From positions 1 through 9,581 of the forward strand of contig JANTFJ010000073.1 in NCBI GenBank assembly GCA_024763495.1: DNA of 9,581 bases, written 5' to 3'. The translations under genes were made by a program, and so were the position numbers. Shown here piece after piece: positions 1-7,592 of this stretch (its first letter is position 1; every line of letters starts with the position of its first letter). The notes beneath the pieces were generated by a model that was not told the origin of the DNA, did not search any database, and worked only from the letters and a program-made list of their open reading frames with translations. Origin of the DNA: Desulfobulbaceae bacterium (GTDB taxonomy: Bacteria; Desulfobacterota; Desulfobulbia; Desulfobulbales; SURF-16).

Positions 1-184
1 GTGCTTACCTGCACGCGATAAGTCTGTCTTACATAGCATTAGTATGCGAAGTTTATGCCCGTAGTATGGGTGCCAGCCTTATCACGCACAGCTAAAGTAC
101 ACGGAGTCTCTCTTCGTTCGCTTACCTCTGAACAGTTACAGTTCGGTGGTTTGGGCAGTTTTTCGCCCCTGCCTGAATAGTTAC
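1..184. repeat. Composite intergenic repeat block upstream of ntrY
   Basis: This stretch has no gene and is built from words that recur elsewhere in the window. GCTTACCT occurs at 3-10, TTAGTATGCG at 39-48 (again at 8577-8586), CGGAGTCTC at 102-110 and CGCTTACCT at 119-127. CTGAACAGTTAC (128-139) and CTGAATAGTTAC (173-184) are two direct copies of the dispersed 12-mer, 45 bases apart. AGTTACAGTTCGGTG at 134-148 is matched exactly, in reverse complement, at 8761-8775. A short inverted repeat, GGCAG (154-158) with CTGCC (169-173), lies between the two 12-mers. The unit appears cut by the left window edge, since GCTTACCT lacks its CGGAGTCTC partner. The block ends about 60 bases before the likely ntrY start, so the ntrY promoter must lie in or beyond it; I could not pick a convincing -35/-10 pair. 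Confidence 0.75.
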
Positions 185-247
185 ATTTATTTTTGAGTGA
201 ACCCTCAGGGGAATGTGATCGTTTACATTGGAACCAGTAAAATCAGC

Positions 248-2455
248 ATGGCTAATCAGGACAAAAAAAGACATGACGACCAGAAGCGAAAGCGGATCTG
301 GTTTACTATTATTTTTTGTTTATTTCTTATCCCCCTGCTGATTGTTGTCGAAAAGAGACTTTACCAGGTCGGCACTCTGGAGTTTCCGGTCAGCGGTAAT
401 GTCCTTGTTTTTATTTTGATTAATTTCAATGTACTGCTGCTTCTACTGATTATTTTCCTGGTTCTGCGTAATCTTGCCCAGCTTATCTTTGAACGAAAAA
501 GCAATCTTGCCGGTTCAAGGTTGCGGACTAAGCTGGTTGTATCCTTTGTATCATTATCTTTTATCCCCACTGTTCTTCTTTTCTTTGTCGCCTTACAATT
601 TGTTTCTACCAGTATGGATTACTGGTTTAATATCAATGTGGAAGAGTCCCTTGAGGATTCTCTCGATATTGCCAGGAGTGTCTATGATGAGACAAAAAGC
701 AAGGTTGTCCGGCTGGGACGGGCCAGTGCGCTGGATTTGGAATCAAAACGCTACAGCCGGATGACGGATGTTTATCTTGAGCTTTTCTTAGCCGATATTC
801 TGGAGAACAGTGAACTGGCGGTTTTGGAAATTATCTCCCCCCAATATGTCGTTCGGGCCAGAGTTAAAGGAGTCATGATGGGAGAGGATTCCAGCTTGCC
901 GGAGGTTCCCCCTGAATTGCTTCATCGTTGTCTTGCCGGTGAGGATGACCTGGTGACAATTCAGCCTGTCATGGCCGGTGAACTGGTGCGGGGAGTAACA
1001 CCAGTCAGGTTGGGCAAGGGCAAGGATAATAAGAGTATTTTAATTACCTCTATCCTGATTCCAACAGCCCGGCTTGCCCAGATGAAAAGAATATCCCACG
1101 GCCTGGAAGATTATCGTCAACTTATGTTCCTCAAGCAGCCGATTAAAACCAGTTTCCTGGTCATGCTGCTTATTGTCACTCTGCTTATTATCTTTTGTGC
1201 TATCTGGTTTGGTTTTTATATTTCCAGGGGGCTGACTGATCCTATTGATAAACTGGCGGCTGCCACTCACCGGGTAGCAGAAGGTGAACTTGATTTCGTC
1301 ATTGAGCAGGAGGGCGGGGATGAGATGGCTACCCTGGTGGCTTCATTTAATCAGATGACCAGGGATTTGCTGGCTGGACGGGAACAGTTGAAGGAAAGTA
1401 ATCAAGAGCTTGATAACCGGCGGCGTTATATTGAAATTATTCTGCAGAATGTCGCGGCCGGAGTTATTTCCCTGGATGAAAATGGTCGGATTACAACGAT
1501 TAATCGCTATGCGGAGCAGATGCTGAAAATTGATAGAAAAACATTTGTTAATCATGATTACCACGAGATGCTTGCTCCTGAACATCAGCAGATTCTTGAT
1601 GGCTTTATTGATGCCCTGGAAGAAACCGGCAGGTCGTCCATTGAGCGGCCCCTTCGTTTGAAAGTCAGAAATGAGAGTTTTTCTCTCCGGGTTTCCGTCT
1701 CTCGACTTGAGGATGAGGATGGAGGGAAATTAGGTCATGTCCTGGTTTTTGATAACCTGACGGAACTTGAGAAAGCCCAGCGGATGGCAGCCTGGCGGGA
1801 GGTAGCCCGGCGTATCGCCCATGAAGTAAAAAATCCCCTTACTCCTATTCAGCTTTCCGCCCAGCGGCTGCGTAAGCGTTTTCTGGAAAAACTGGTAGAT
1901 GAAAATAATGGGGATGTCTTTGATTTGTGTACTAAAACCATTATTAATCAGGTAGATGAATTGAAAAGGCTGGTTGGCGAATTTTCCAGCTTTGCCAGAA
2001 TGCCGACAGTGCAGAAATCAATGAATAGCCTCCCTGAGCTAGTCAGGGAGGTTATGGTTTTATATCAGGAGGGACATAAAAATATTAAGTTTAACTTTGA
2101 GTCTAAGGAGGAGATACCACAATTTTCTTTTGATTTTAAACAGATAAGGCGGGTATTAATTAATCTTCTTGATAACGCGGTCGCGGCAGTTGGTAAATCT
2201 GGAAGTATTGAAGTTGCTCTATCCTTTGATTCAGAACAGAAACTTGTTTACCTGGCTGTCAGTGATGATGGCCCCGGGATTATTGATGAGGACAAAATGC
2301 ACCTGTTCGAGCCTTATTTTTCTACCAAGAAAAGCGGCACAGGACTGGGACTGGCTATTGTCGGCACAATAATAGCTGATCATAACGGCTATATCAGGGT
2401 TAAAGATAATAAGCCGCAGGGAGCGCGGTTTATTGTGGAGTTGCCCATTGGTTAG
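248..2455 (+). CDS. ntrY: NtrY-type membrane sensor histidine kinase
   Basis: Membrane sensor kinase that should autophosphorylate a histidine and pass the phosphate to the response regulator encoded next. Residues are numbered from an upstream in-frame GTG at 197. Hydrophobic segments lie at about 34-51, 68-91, 113-136 and 318-342, and a stretch of about 180 residues between the last two is probably extracytoplasmic. HAMP spans about 342-395 and a PAS-like domain about 410-520. The H-box has the phosphoacceptor His542 in RRIAHEVKNPLTP. The N-box is NLLDNA (656-661), the G1 box DDGPGI (690-695) and the G2 box GTGLGL (714-719), so the catalytic parts are complete. This architecture is typical of NtrY. 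I prefer the ATG at 248 because it gives a short charged tail before TM1; neither start has a good ribosome binding site, and the GTG at 197 remains possible. The signal sensed cannot be told from sequence. Confidence 0.9.
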   Translation: MANQDKKRHDDQKRKRIWFTIIFCLFLIPLLIVVEKRLYQVGTLEFPVSGNVLVFILINFNVLLLLLIIFLVLRNLAQLIFERKSNLAGSRLRTKLVVSFVSLSFIPTVLLFFVALQFVSTSMDYWFNINVEESLEDSLDIARSVYDETKSKVVRLGRASALDLESKRYSRMTDVYLELFLADILENSELAVLEIISPQYVVRARVKGVMMGEDSSLPEVPPELLHRCLAGEDDLVTIQPVMAGELVRGVTPVRLGKGKDNKSILITSILIPTARLAQMKRISHGLEDYRQLMFLKQPIKTSFLVMLLIVTLLIIFCAIWFGFYISRGLTDPIDKLAAATHRVAEGELDFVIEQEGGDEMATLVASFNQMTRDLLAGREQLKESNQELDNRRRYIEIILQNVAAGVISLDENGRITTINRYAEQMLKIDRKTFVNHDYHEMLAPEHQQILDGFIDALEETGRSSIERPLRLKVRNESFSLRVSVSRLEDEDGGKLGHVLVFDNLTELEKAQRMAAWREVARRIAHEVKNPLTPIQLSAQRLRKRFLEKLVDENNGDVFDLCTKTIINQVDELKRLVGEFSSFARMPTVQKSMNSLPELVREVMVLYQEGHKNIKFNFESKEEIPQFSFDFKQIRRVLINLLDNAVAAVGKSGSIEVALSFDSEQKLVYLAVSDDGPGIIDEDKMHLFEPYFSTKKSGTGLGLAIVGTIIADHNGYIRVKDNKPQGARFIVELPIG

Positions 2456-2500
2456 ACTTTAATAAGGCTTTCGGCGGACAAGTAGAGATGGTGAGGCACA

Positions 2501-3889
2501 ATGGCAAAAAAAATTTTAATTGTTGACGATGAAAGCAGTATTCGTGATTCCCTGGCCGGGATTCTGGCCGACGAGGGTTTTGCTGCCAGTGGGGTCGGGT
2601 CGGCAGAGCAGGCGTTTGCCGTACTGGAACGGGAGGTTATTGATCTTGTACTGCTTGACATCTGGATGCCTGGTATGGATGGCATGGAGGCCCTGCCGAG
2701 GATTAAGGAACTGTATCCTCATCTCCCGATAATTATGATTTCCGGTCATGGAAATATAGAAACCGCTGTTCAGGCTACCAAGATGGGTGCCTATGATTTT
2801 ATCGAAAAACCGCCGTCCTATGATAAAATAATTTTGTCTATTACTAATGCTATTCATCTTTCCCAACTGGAAAAAGAAAATTTGATCCTCCGGGAAAAAG
2901 AAACTGCCAAGCCACGCTTGACAGGAACTTCGCCCGCTATTACAAGTCTTAAGGAACAGATTGAAAGAGTGGCTCCGACAGATGCCTGGGTTTTGATAAG
3001 CGGCGAACATGGTACCGGGAAAGAAGTGGTAGCCCAGACCATTCATCGACTTTCTCCTATGGCTGACAAACCGATGATTGAGGTAAACTGCGCCGCTATT
3101 CCTGAAGAATTGATCGAGAGCGAGCTTTTCGGTCATGAAAAAGGTTCATTTACCGGGGCTAACTCCAGCAAACGGGGAAAGTTTGACCTGGCTAACGGTG
3201 GGATTCTTTTTCTTGATGAAATCGGCGACATGAGTTTAAAGACTCAGGCTAAAATTCTGCGTATTCTTCAGGAACAGAAGTTTGAGAGGGTAGGGGGAGC
3301 AAAAACTATTTTTGTTAATGTTCGGGTGCTGGCTGCTACCAACAAGGATCTGGAAAAAGAGATCGCCGATGGTAATTTTCGTGCCGATTTGTTCTGGCGT
3401 TTAAATGTGGTTCCTATTACTGTGCCTCCTTTGCGTGAGCGGATTGCGGATTTACCCCTGCTGGTTGATGATATAATGACCTCGCTGGCTCGCAAAGGGT
3501 TTGACCGCAAAAAATTTACTTCCGAGGCCCTTGACTTGATGGCCATCCACAGCTGGCCGGGTAATGTGCGCGAAGTACGTAATTTTTTAGAAAGGCTGGC
3601 TATAATGGTTGCTGAAACTGAGATAACCGCTGAAAATATTAAGGCTTTTTTGTCTTTATCTCCTGGAAGTGACAAAGCAGATTTTGCCGGACGATCTGAT
3701 GTGTCGGGCCGCGTGGATGATGCTGGGGCCATGACTTTTAAAGAGGCAAAAAAATATTTTGAGCGGGAATTTATTCGTTCCCAGTTAAGCGAAAATGATG
3801 GTAATGTTTCTCGGACTGCTGAAAAGATCGGGGTAGAGCGCAGCCATCTGCACAAAAAGATTAAGGCGCTGGGGCTGGAAGCGGGATAG
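2501..3889 (+). CDS. ntrX: NtrX/NtrC-family sigma-54-dependent response regulator
   Basis: Response regulator that should activate sigma-54 RNA polymerase when phosphorylated by the upstream kinase. The REC domain (about 4-120) has the acidic pair D9/D10, the phosphoacceptor D53 in LLDIWMPGMDG, S81 at the switch position and K103. The AAA+ domain (about 140-370) has Walker A GEHGTGKE (168-175), the sigma-54 contact loop as GSFTGA (215-220) and Walker B GGILFLDEIGD (233-243). A Fis-type helix-turn-helix lies at about 415-459. The 462-residue length is normal for this class. The second residue of the usual GAFTGA loop is serine here. The gene starts 45 bases after ntrY; GGTGAGG (2490-2496) is the likely but close-set ribosome binding site. 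NtrX is preferred over NtrC because of its NtrY partner; target genes are unknown. Confidence 0.9.
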   Translation: MAKKILIVDDESSIRDSLAGILADEGFAASGVGSAEQAFAVLEREVIDLVLLDIWMPGMDGMEALPRIKELYPHLPIIMISGHGNIETAVQATKMGAYDFIEKPPSYDKIILSITNAIHLSQLEKENLILREKETAKPRLTGTSPAITSLKEQIERVAPTDAWVLISGEHGTGKEVVAQTIHRLSPMADKPMIEVNCAAIPEELIESELFGHEKGSFTGANSSKRGKFDLANGGILFLDEIGDMSLKTQAKILRILQEQKFERVGGAKTIFVNVRVLAATNKDLEKEIADGNFRADLFWRLNVVPITVPPLRERIADLPLLVDDIMTSLARKGFDRKKFTSEALDLMAIHSWPGNVREVRNFLERLAIMVAETEITAENIKAFLSLSPGSDKADFAGRSDVSGRVDDAGAMTFKEAKKYFEREFIRSQLSENDGNVSRTAEKIGVERSHLHKKIKALGLEAG

Positions 3890-3914
3890 TTTTTAAGGTA
3901 AAGTGTTAAATATT

Positions 3915-3951
3915 CAGGTAGGTGCTGATTGTCAGTAATATCACCTGCCTG
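3915..3951 (+). other. Stem-loop between ntrX and the ClpX-like gene
   Basis: CAGGTAGGTG (3915-3924) pairs with CACCTGCCTG (3942-3951) through ten base pairs, one of them G-U. The loop contains a second small stem, CTGA (3925-3928) with TCAG (3932-3935). No T-run follows, so it is not a standard intrinsic terminator. TATTCAGGT occurs as a direct repeat just before and just after it (3911-3919 and 3957-3965). It may be a degraded copy of the dispersed repeat or an mRNA structure separating the two genes. Confidence 0.5.
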
Positions 3952-3962
3952 TAACTATTCAG
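3951..3962 (-). repeat. Dispersed 12-mer repeat copy upstream of the ClpX-like gene
   Basis: GTAACTATTCAG is identical to 8511-8522 and is the exact reverse complement of 173-184. It abuts the preceding stem-loop and lies nine bases before the ATG at 3972. The following G completes CAGG, the only Shine-Dalgarno-like sequence for that gene, so the repeat may have supplied part of its translation start region. Confidence 0.75.
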
Positions 3963-3971
3963 GTTTTATAT

Positions 3972-5726
3972 ATGAGTGATGAAAAGGTAACAAATCTGCC
4001 GAGCCAAAAAGAGTTGGAAACAGAGATCGGTGATTATCTGGCCAAGAAATATGGCGGCAAGGTGAAACTGGTATCTGCCGGGATGTTTTCTGATGCCGAA
4101 GTAGAAGAGCAGCAGCGAACCGGCAAGGGCCGTAATGAGAGAAAAAAGTTTAATTTCGACCTGAAGCCTAAAGAGCTTATTGCCTATCTTGACGAATATG
4201 TTGTTCAGCAGGATGGGGCAAAATCTGTGCTGGCTACCAAGATATGCACCCATTTTAACCGGATCAGGAGAGAACTGGAAAAGGGACGGCGTAACAGGCG
4301 ACCAGGCATGATCAAAGGCAATGTGTTGTTAATCGGACCCACCGGGGTTGGTAAAACTTACCTGCTTAAACTTATTGCCGGTTTCATAGGCGTCCCTTTT
4401 GTTAAAGGCGACGCGACCAAGTTCAGTGAAACCGGCTATGTGGGTGCTGATGTCGAGGATCTGGTGCGTGACCTTGTCCGCCAGGCCGATGATGATATTG
4501 AAAGGGCGGAGTTCGGTATTATTTATGTGGACGAGATTGATAAAATTGCCGGCAGCCAAAATCGGATTGGGGCTGATGTTTCCCGCACCGGAGTTCAGCG
4601 TGCCTTGCTGAAACCCATGGAAGAGACCGAGGTTGATCTTAAGGTGCCTCATGATCCTATTTCCATGATTGAGGCCATGGAGCATTACCGAACCACCGGC
4701 AAACGCTCAAAAAAGGTGGTGAATACCAGAAATATTCTCTTTATTATGAGTGGTTCCTTTTCTGATCTGGAAGAGATAGTAAAAAGAAGATTGAACCGTA
4801 ATTCAATTGGTTTTGTCCGGCAGATCAGTTCTAAAAATGATAGCAACCAGTTTCTTGAGCAGGTCAAGGCTGAAGATTTAATTGAATTCGGTTTTGAAAG
4901 TGAGTTTGTCGGGCGGCTGCCTGTTGTCTCATGTCTTAAAAAGCTTACTGAAGAAGATTTTTTTGAGATTCTGCTTAATCCTAACAGTTCGGTAGTGGTG
5001 GGTAAGAAACAGGATTTTATGGCCTACGGCATTCATCTCCTTTTTGAGGAAGATGCTTTGCGAGAGGTGGCTCACAGGGCTGTCCAGGAAAGAACCGGGG
5101 CCCGGGGCCTGTTCAGTGTCATGGAGCAGGTTCTTCTTCCTTTTGAGAAAATTCTTCCTTCGACCAATGTCCGTCACCTGGTTTTGACCAGTGATATGGT
5201 TGCTGATCCTGACGGCGAACTGGAGAGACTGCTTATTGATTCCGATTTGCGGCAGGAACAGTATGATCTGTATAAGACTCTTTGTCGGCAGGAACATCTT
5301 AGACTGGTTGATTTTATCACGAGTAAATATAGGGACTATTTGACGAGCAGGGATGTTGTGTCTACCCCGGCTCGTCTTGGCCTTATGGCGTCCTGCTGTC
5401 AGCGTGAAAATGTCGATCCTCGCAATATTTGTGAAGAATATGCTGATTTTGTTGAACATATCAGGCAGTGCGCTGAAATGACTTCGGATGAATGTGAGAT
5501 TCCGGTTGTCTTCAGTGAAGAGGCTGTTGATCGGCTGCTGGAGATTGAACCGCTTAATCTGGATACCCTTAATGATAAATGCGAGGCGGTTTTAAGTTCA
5601 TTTGAGTATGGCCTGCGGCTTTTAGGCCAGAAAACAGATATCAGCAAGGTCGTGATCCCGGTCGAGGGCATTGATGCTCCGGAGAAATTTATAAATGATG
5701 TTGTCAGTGAGAATTTTTTAAGCTGA
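3972..5726 (+). CDS. ClpX-like AAA+ unfoldase with non-standard N- and C-terminal regions
   Basis: ATP-driven protein unfoldase of the ClpX/HslU branch, cytoplasmic. The ATPase core is intact: Walker A GPTGVGKT (122-129), pore loop GYVG (155-158), Walker B IIYVDEIDKI (183-192), arginine finger R315 in EFVGRLPVV, and sensor 2 GAR (376-378). An IGF tripeptide (279-281) sits where ClpX carries its ClpP-docking loop. Three things differ from housekeeping ClpX. The first 60 or so residues are charged and lack the four-cysteine zinc domain. The region that holds the RKH substrate loop in ClpX is replaced by a longer insert (about 221-250) with KRSKK. About 170 residues (about 413-584) follow the usual small domain and contain several cysteines (C438, C475, C476, C487, C500, C508, C537). 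At 584 residues it is far longer than ClpX (about 420). I do not know its substrate. It lies 82 bases after ntrX and 26 before hemB. Confidence 0.85.
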   Translation: MSDEKVTNLPSQKELETEIGDYLAKKYGGKVKLVSAGMFSDAEVEEQQRTGKGRNERKKFNFDLKPKELIAYLDEYVVQQDGAKSVLATKICTHFNRIRRELEKGRRNRRPGMIKGNVLLIGPTGVGKTYLLKLIAGFIGVPFVKGDATKFSETGYVGADVEDLVRDLVRQADDDIERAEFGIIYVDEIDKIAGSQNRIGADVSRTGVQRALLKPMEETEVDLKVPHDPISMIEAMEHYRTTGKRSKKVVNTRNILFIMSGSFSDLEEIVKRRLNRNSIGFVRQISSKNDSNQFLEQVKAEDLIEFGFESEFVGRLPVVSCLKKLTEEDFFEILLNPNSSVVVGKKQDFMAYGIHLLFEEDALREVAHRAVQERTGARGLFSVMEQVLLPFEKILPSTNVRHLVLTSDMVADPDGELERLLIDSDLRQEQYDLYKTLCRQEHLRLVDFITSKYRDYLTSRDVVSTPARLGLMASCCQRENVDPRNICEEYADFVEHIRQCAEMTSDECEIPVVFSEEAVDRLLEIEPLNLDTLNDKCEAVLSSFEYGLRLLGQKTDISKVVIPVEGIDAPEKFINDVVSENFLS

Positions 5727-5734
5727 ACAGTTAC
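5723..5734 (+). repeat. Dispersed 12-mer repeat copy overlapping a stop codon
   Basis: CTGAACAGTTAC is identical to 128-139. Its TGA (5724-5726) is the stop codon of the ClpX-like gene, and it ends 18 bases before the hemB ATG. It is followed by the hemB ribosome binding site AAGGAG (5740-5745). Confidence 0.75.
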
Positions 5735-5752
5735 CTGATAAGGAGATAAAAA

Positions 5753-6730
5753 ATGATGTTTCCAGAATATCGGCCCCGCCGTTTACGCCGAAATGAACAG
5801 TTTCGTTCCCTGATTCGAGAGACCAGGATGTCTGCCGGCCAGTTGATTTATCCCCTCTTTGTCCAGCCGGGCAGGAAGGTTCGTGAGCCGGTAGGTTCAA
5901 TGCCCGGAGTTTTTCGAATTTCGGTTGATCAGTTGGCTGCTGAAGCCAGAGAATGTCAGGAACTGGGACTTAATCATCTCCTGCTTTTTGGCTTGCCTGA
6001 CAAAAAAGATCCGGTAGGATCAGGAGCACATGCTAAAGACGGTATAATTCAGCGGGCCATTCGAGAATTAAAAAATAAAGTTCCTGAAATGATGATTACC
6101 ACTGACGTCTGTCTCTGTGAATATACCAGTCATGGTCATTGCGGTATACTGATTGATAAACAGGTGGATAATGACGCTACCCTGGAAATTCTGGCTCAGG
6201 CAGCTTTGTCCCATGCCAGGGCCGGAGCTGATATGGTAGCTCCCTCCGATATGATGGATGGCCGGGTAGCTGAAATCCGTCAGATTCTGGACGAAAATAA
6301 TTTTGAGCGGGTGCCCATTATGTCATATGCGGTGAAGTATGCTTCCGCTTTTTATGGCCCTTTCCGTGACGCGGCAGAATGCGCCCCTCAGGAAGGCGAC
6401 CGTCAAGGTTACCAGATGGATCCGGCCAACAGTCGCGAAGCCCTCCGTGAAGCCACACTTGATATGGAAGAAGGAGCAGATATTCTCATGGTTAAACCGG
6501 CAGTCGCCTATCTTGATATTATCCGTCAACTTCGGGACGAATTTGACTTGCCGATTGCCGCCTATCATGTCAGTGGTGAGTATGCCATGATCAAGGCCGC
6601 AGCGGCACAGGGCTGGATTGACGAAAAACGGGTCATGGCCGAAACCCTGCTTAGTATTCATCGGGCCGGGGCGGATATAATTATTACCTATTATGCCAAG
6701 GAGATGGCTAAATTACTCCGTAATGTTTAA
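5753..6730 (+). CDS. hemB: Porphobilinogen synthase (delta-aminolevulinic acid dehydratase)
   Basis: Condenses two 5-aminolevulinate molecules to porphobilinogen, the first common step to haem, sirohaem and cobalamin; cytoplasmic. Full length at 325 residues, and it aligns end to end with the family as I know it. Schiff-base lysines are K195 in SYAVKYAS and K248 in LMVKPA. Cysteines C120, C122 and C130 in DVCLCEYTSHGHCG match the zinc-binding form of the enzyme; the magnesium-only form has aspartates there. The conserved SGEYAMIK (274-281) and the C-terminal RAGADIIITYYAKE are present. AAGGAG (5740-5745) lies seven bases before the ATG at 5753, favouring it over the adjacent ATG at 5756. The 26-base gap after the ClpX-like gene suggests shared transcription. 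Confidence 0.97.
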   Translation: MMFPEYRPRRLRRNEQFRSLIRETRMSAGQLIYPLFVQPGRKVREPVGSMPGVFRISVDQLAAEARECQELGLNHLLLFGLPDKKDPVGSGAHAKDGIIQRAIRELKNKVPEMMITTDVCLCEYTSHGHCGILIDKQVDNDATLEILAQAALSHARAGADMVAPSDMMDGRVAEIRQILDENNFERVPIMSYAVKYASAFYGPFRDAAECAPQEGDRQGYQMDPANSREALREATLDMEEGADILMVKPAVAYLDIIRQLRDEFDLPIAAYHVSGEYAMIKAAAAQGWIDEKRVMAETLLSIHRAGADIIITYYAKEMAKLLRNV

Positions 6731-6830
6731 ATGCTGTTTTGCCTGACAGGCTTCATGTGATGTCCCTTAGGGCTCACTCAAAAATAACTTTGCATTCAGG
6801 AAAAAAGTATTTATTGGGAATTTAATAATC
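6731..6830. other. hemB-sufC intergenic gap
   Basis: 100 bases without a gene. It holds a short palindrome, GCCTGACAGGC (6741-6751), whose centre is too tight to form a good hairpin, and an AT-rich run before sufC. No T-tailed terminator, clear promoter or exact copy of the dispersed 12-mer is visible. A sequence reading TAACTTTGCATTCAGG (6785-6800) may be a decayed version of that motif. The only ribosome-binding-like sequence is GGGA (6816-6819), eleven bases before the sufC ATG. Confidence 0.4.
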
Positions 6831-7592
6831 ATGCTGACGATTAAAGATCTTGTTTATTCTGTTTCTGAACTGAAGGATGACGGAACTGAAAAGAGAAAAG
6901 AGATAATCCGGGGAGTCGATTTTACCTTTGTCCAGGGGAAATTTTACGCTGTTACCGGCCCTAACGGCAGCGGGAAAACAACCTTGAGCAAATTAATCAT
7001 GGGTATCTATAAACCGGATTCAGGCAGGATTGTTTTTGACGGTCAGGAGCTTACCGGTCTATCTATTTCCGAACGGGCCCGTCTGGGTATTGCCTTCAGC
7101 TTTCAACATCCAGCCAGATTCAAGGGTATGAGCTTCCGGAGTCTGCTTGGTATTGCCGCCGGCACTGACGATGAAAAAGTTTTACATCGTATTTTACTGC
7201 GGGTCGGTTTGTGTTCTTTTGATTTTCTGGATAAAGAGGTTGGTTCTAAACTTTCCGGTGGTGAAATTAAAAAAGTTGAGCTGGCTACGACTATTGCCAG
7301 GAATCCCAGGCTGGCTATTTTTGACGAACCTGACACCGGTATTGATTTGTGGACCATCGGCCCCATGGTTGAACTGTTGCAAAAGGAACAGCATGAAAAT
7401 GGAACCACGACAATTGTTATCAGCCATAATGAAAAATTTCTGCGGGCGGCAGATGAAGTGATTCTTTTGAAAAATGGTAAGGTTGCCCATGTCGGCTCGT
7501 TTGATAATACCCTGCCTATGCTGAAAGATATTGACCTCTGTTCATGGGGTGAGCATTGCCTGGAGGAAACTGATGCTAGATGCTATCGATAA
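6831..7592 (+). CDS. sufC: SufC, Fe-S cluster assembly ABC ATPase
   Basis: Soluble ABC ATPase that powers rearrangement of the SufB-type scaffold during Fe-S cluster assembly. All ABC motifs are present: Walker A GPNGSGKTT (43-51), Q-loop Q92 in FSFQHPARFKG, signature LSGGE (141-145) followed by IKKVELA, Walker B LAIFDEPDTGID (161-172) with catalytic E166, and switch H199 in ISHNEKF. The long helical stretch between Q-loop and signature, and FDEPDTGID in place of the common DEPTSGLD, fit SufC rather than a transporter ATPase. There is no membrane partner gene. Length (253) is normal. Its last 20 bases overlap the start of sufB, so the two are translationally coupled. The short tail HCLEETDARCYR has two cysteines and is not a feature I recognise. 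Confidence 0.93.
   Translation: MLTIKDLVYSVSELKDDGTEKRKEIIRGVDFTFVQGKFYAVTGPNGSGKTTLSKLIMGIYKPDSGRIVFDGQELTGLSISERARLGIAFSFQHPARFKGMSFRSLLGIAAGTDDEKVLHRILLRVGLCSFDFLDKEVGSKLSGGEIKKVELATTIARNPRLAIFDEPDTGIDLWTIGPMVELLQKEQHENGTTTIVISHNEKFLRAADEVILLKNGKVAHVGSFDNTLPMLKDIDLCSWGEHCLEETDARCYR
7562..7566 (+). promoter_or_regulatory. Ribosome binding site that sets the sufB start
   Basis: GGAGG lies six bases before the ATG at 7573, inside the 3' end of sufC. It makes that ATG the likely start over the in-frame TTG at 7531, which would add 14 residues and has no such site. Confidence 0.8.

Noticed and set aside
1..196. Sigma-54 promoter ahead of ntrY
   Set aside because: No TGGCAC-N5-TTGC-like sequence is present here or in the other gaps I checked.
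2516..3136. Long open frame of 206 codons on the - strand inside ntrX
   Set aside because: It lies wholly within a clear sigma-54 activator gene, resembles no family I know, and has no ribosome binding site of note. The same holds for the - strand frames at 3268-3855 and 4929-5459.
7531..7572. TTG start for sufB that would add 14 residues
   Set aside because: The ATG at 7573 has GGAGG six bases upstream, and the extra residues read as out-of-frame sufC sequence.
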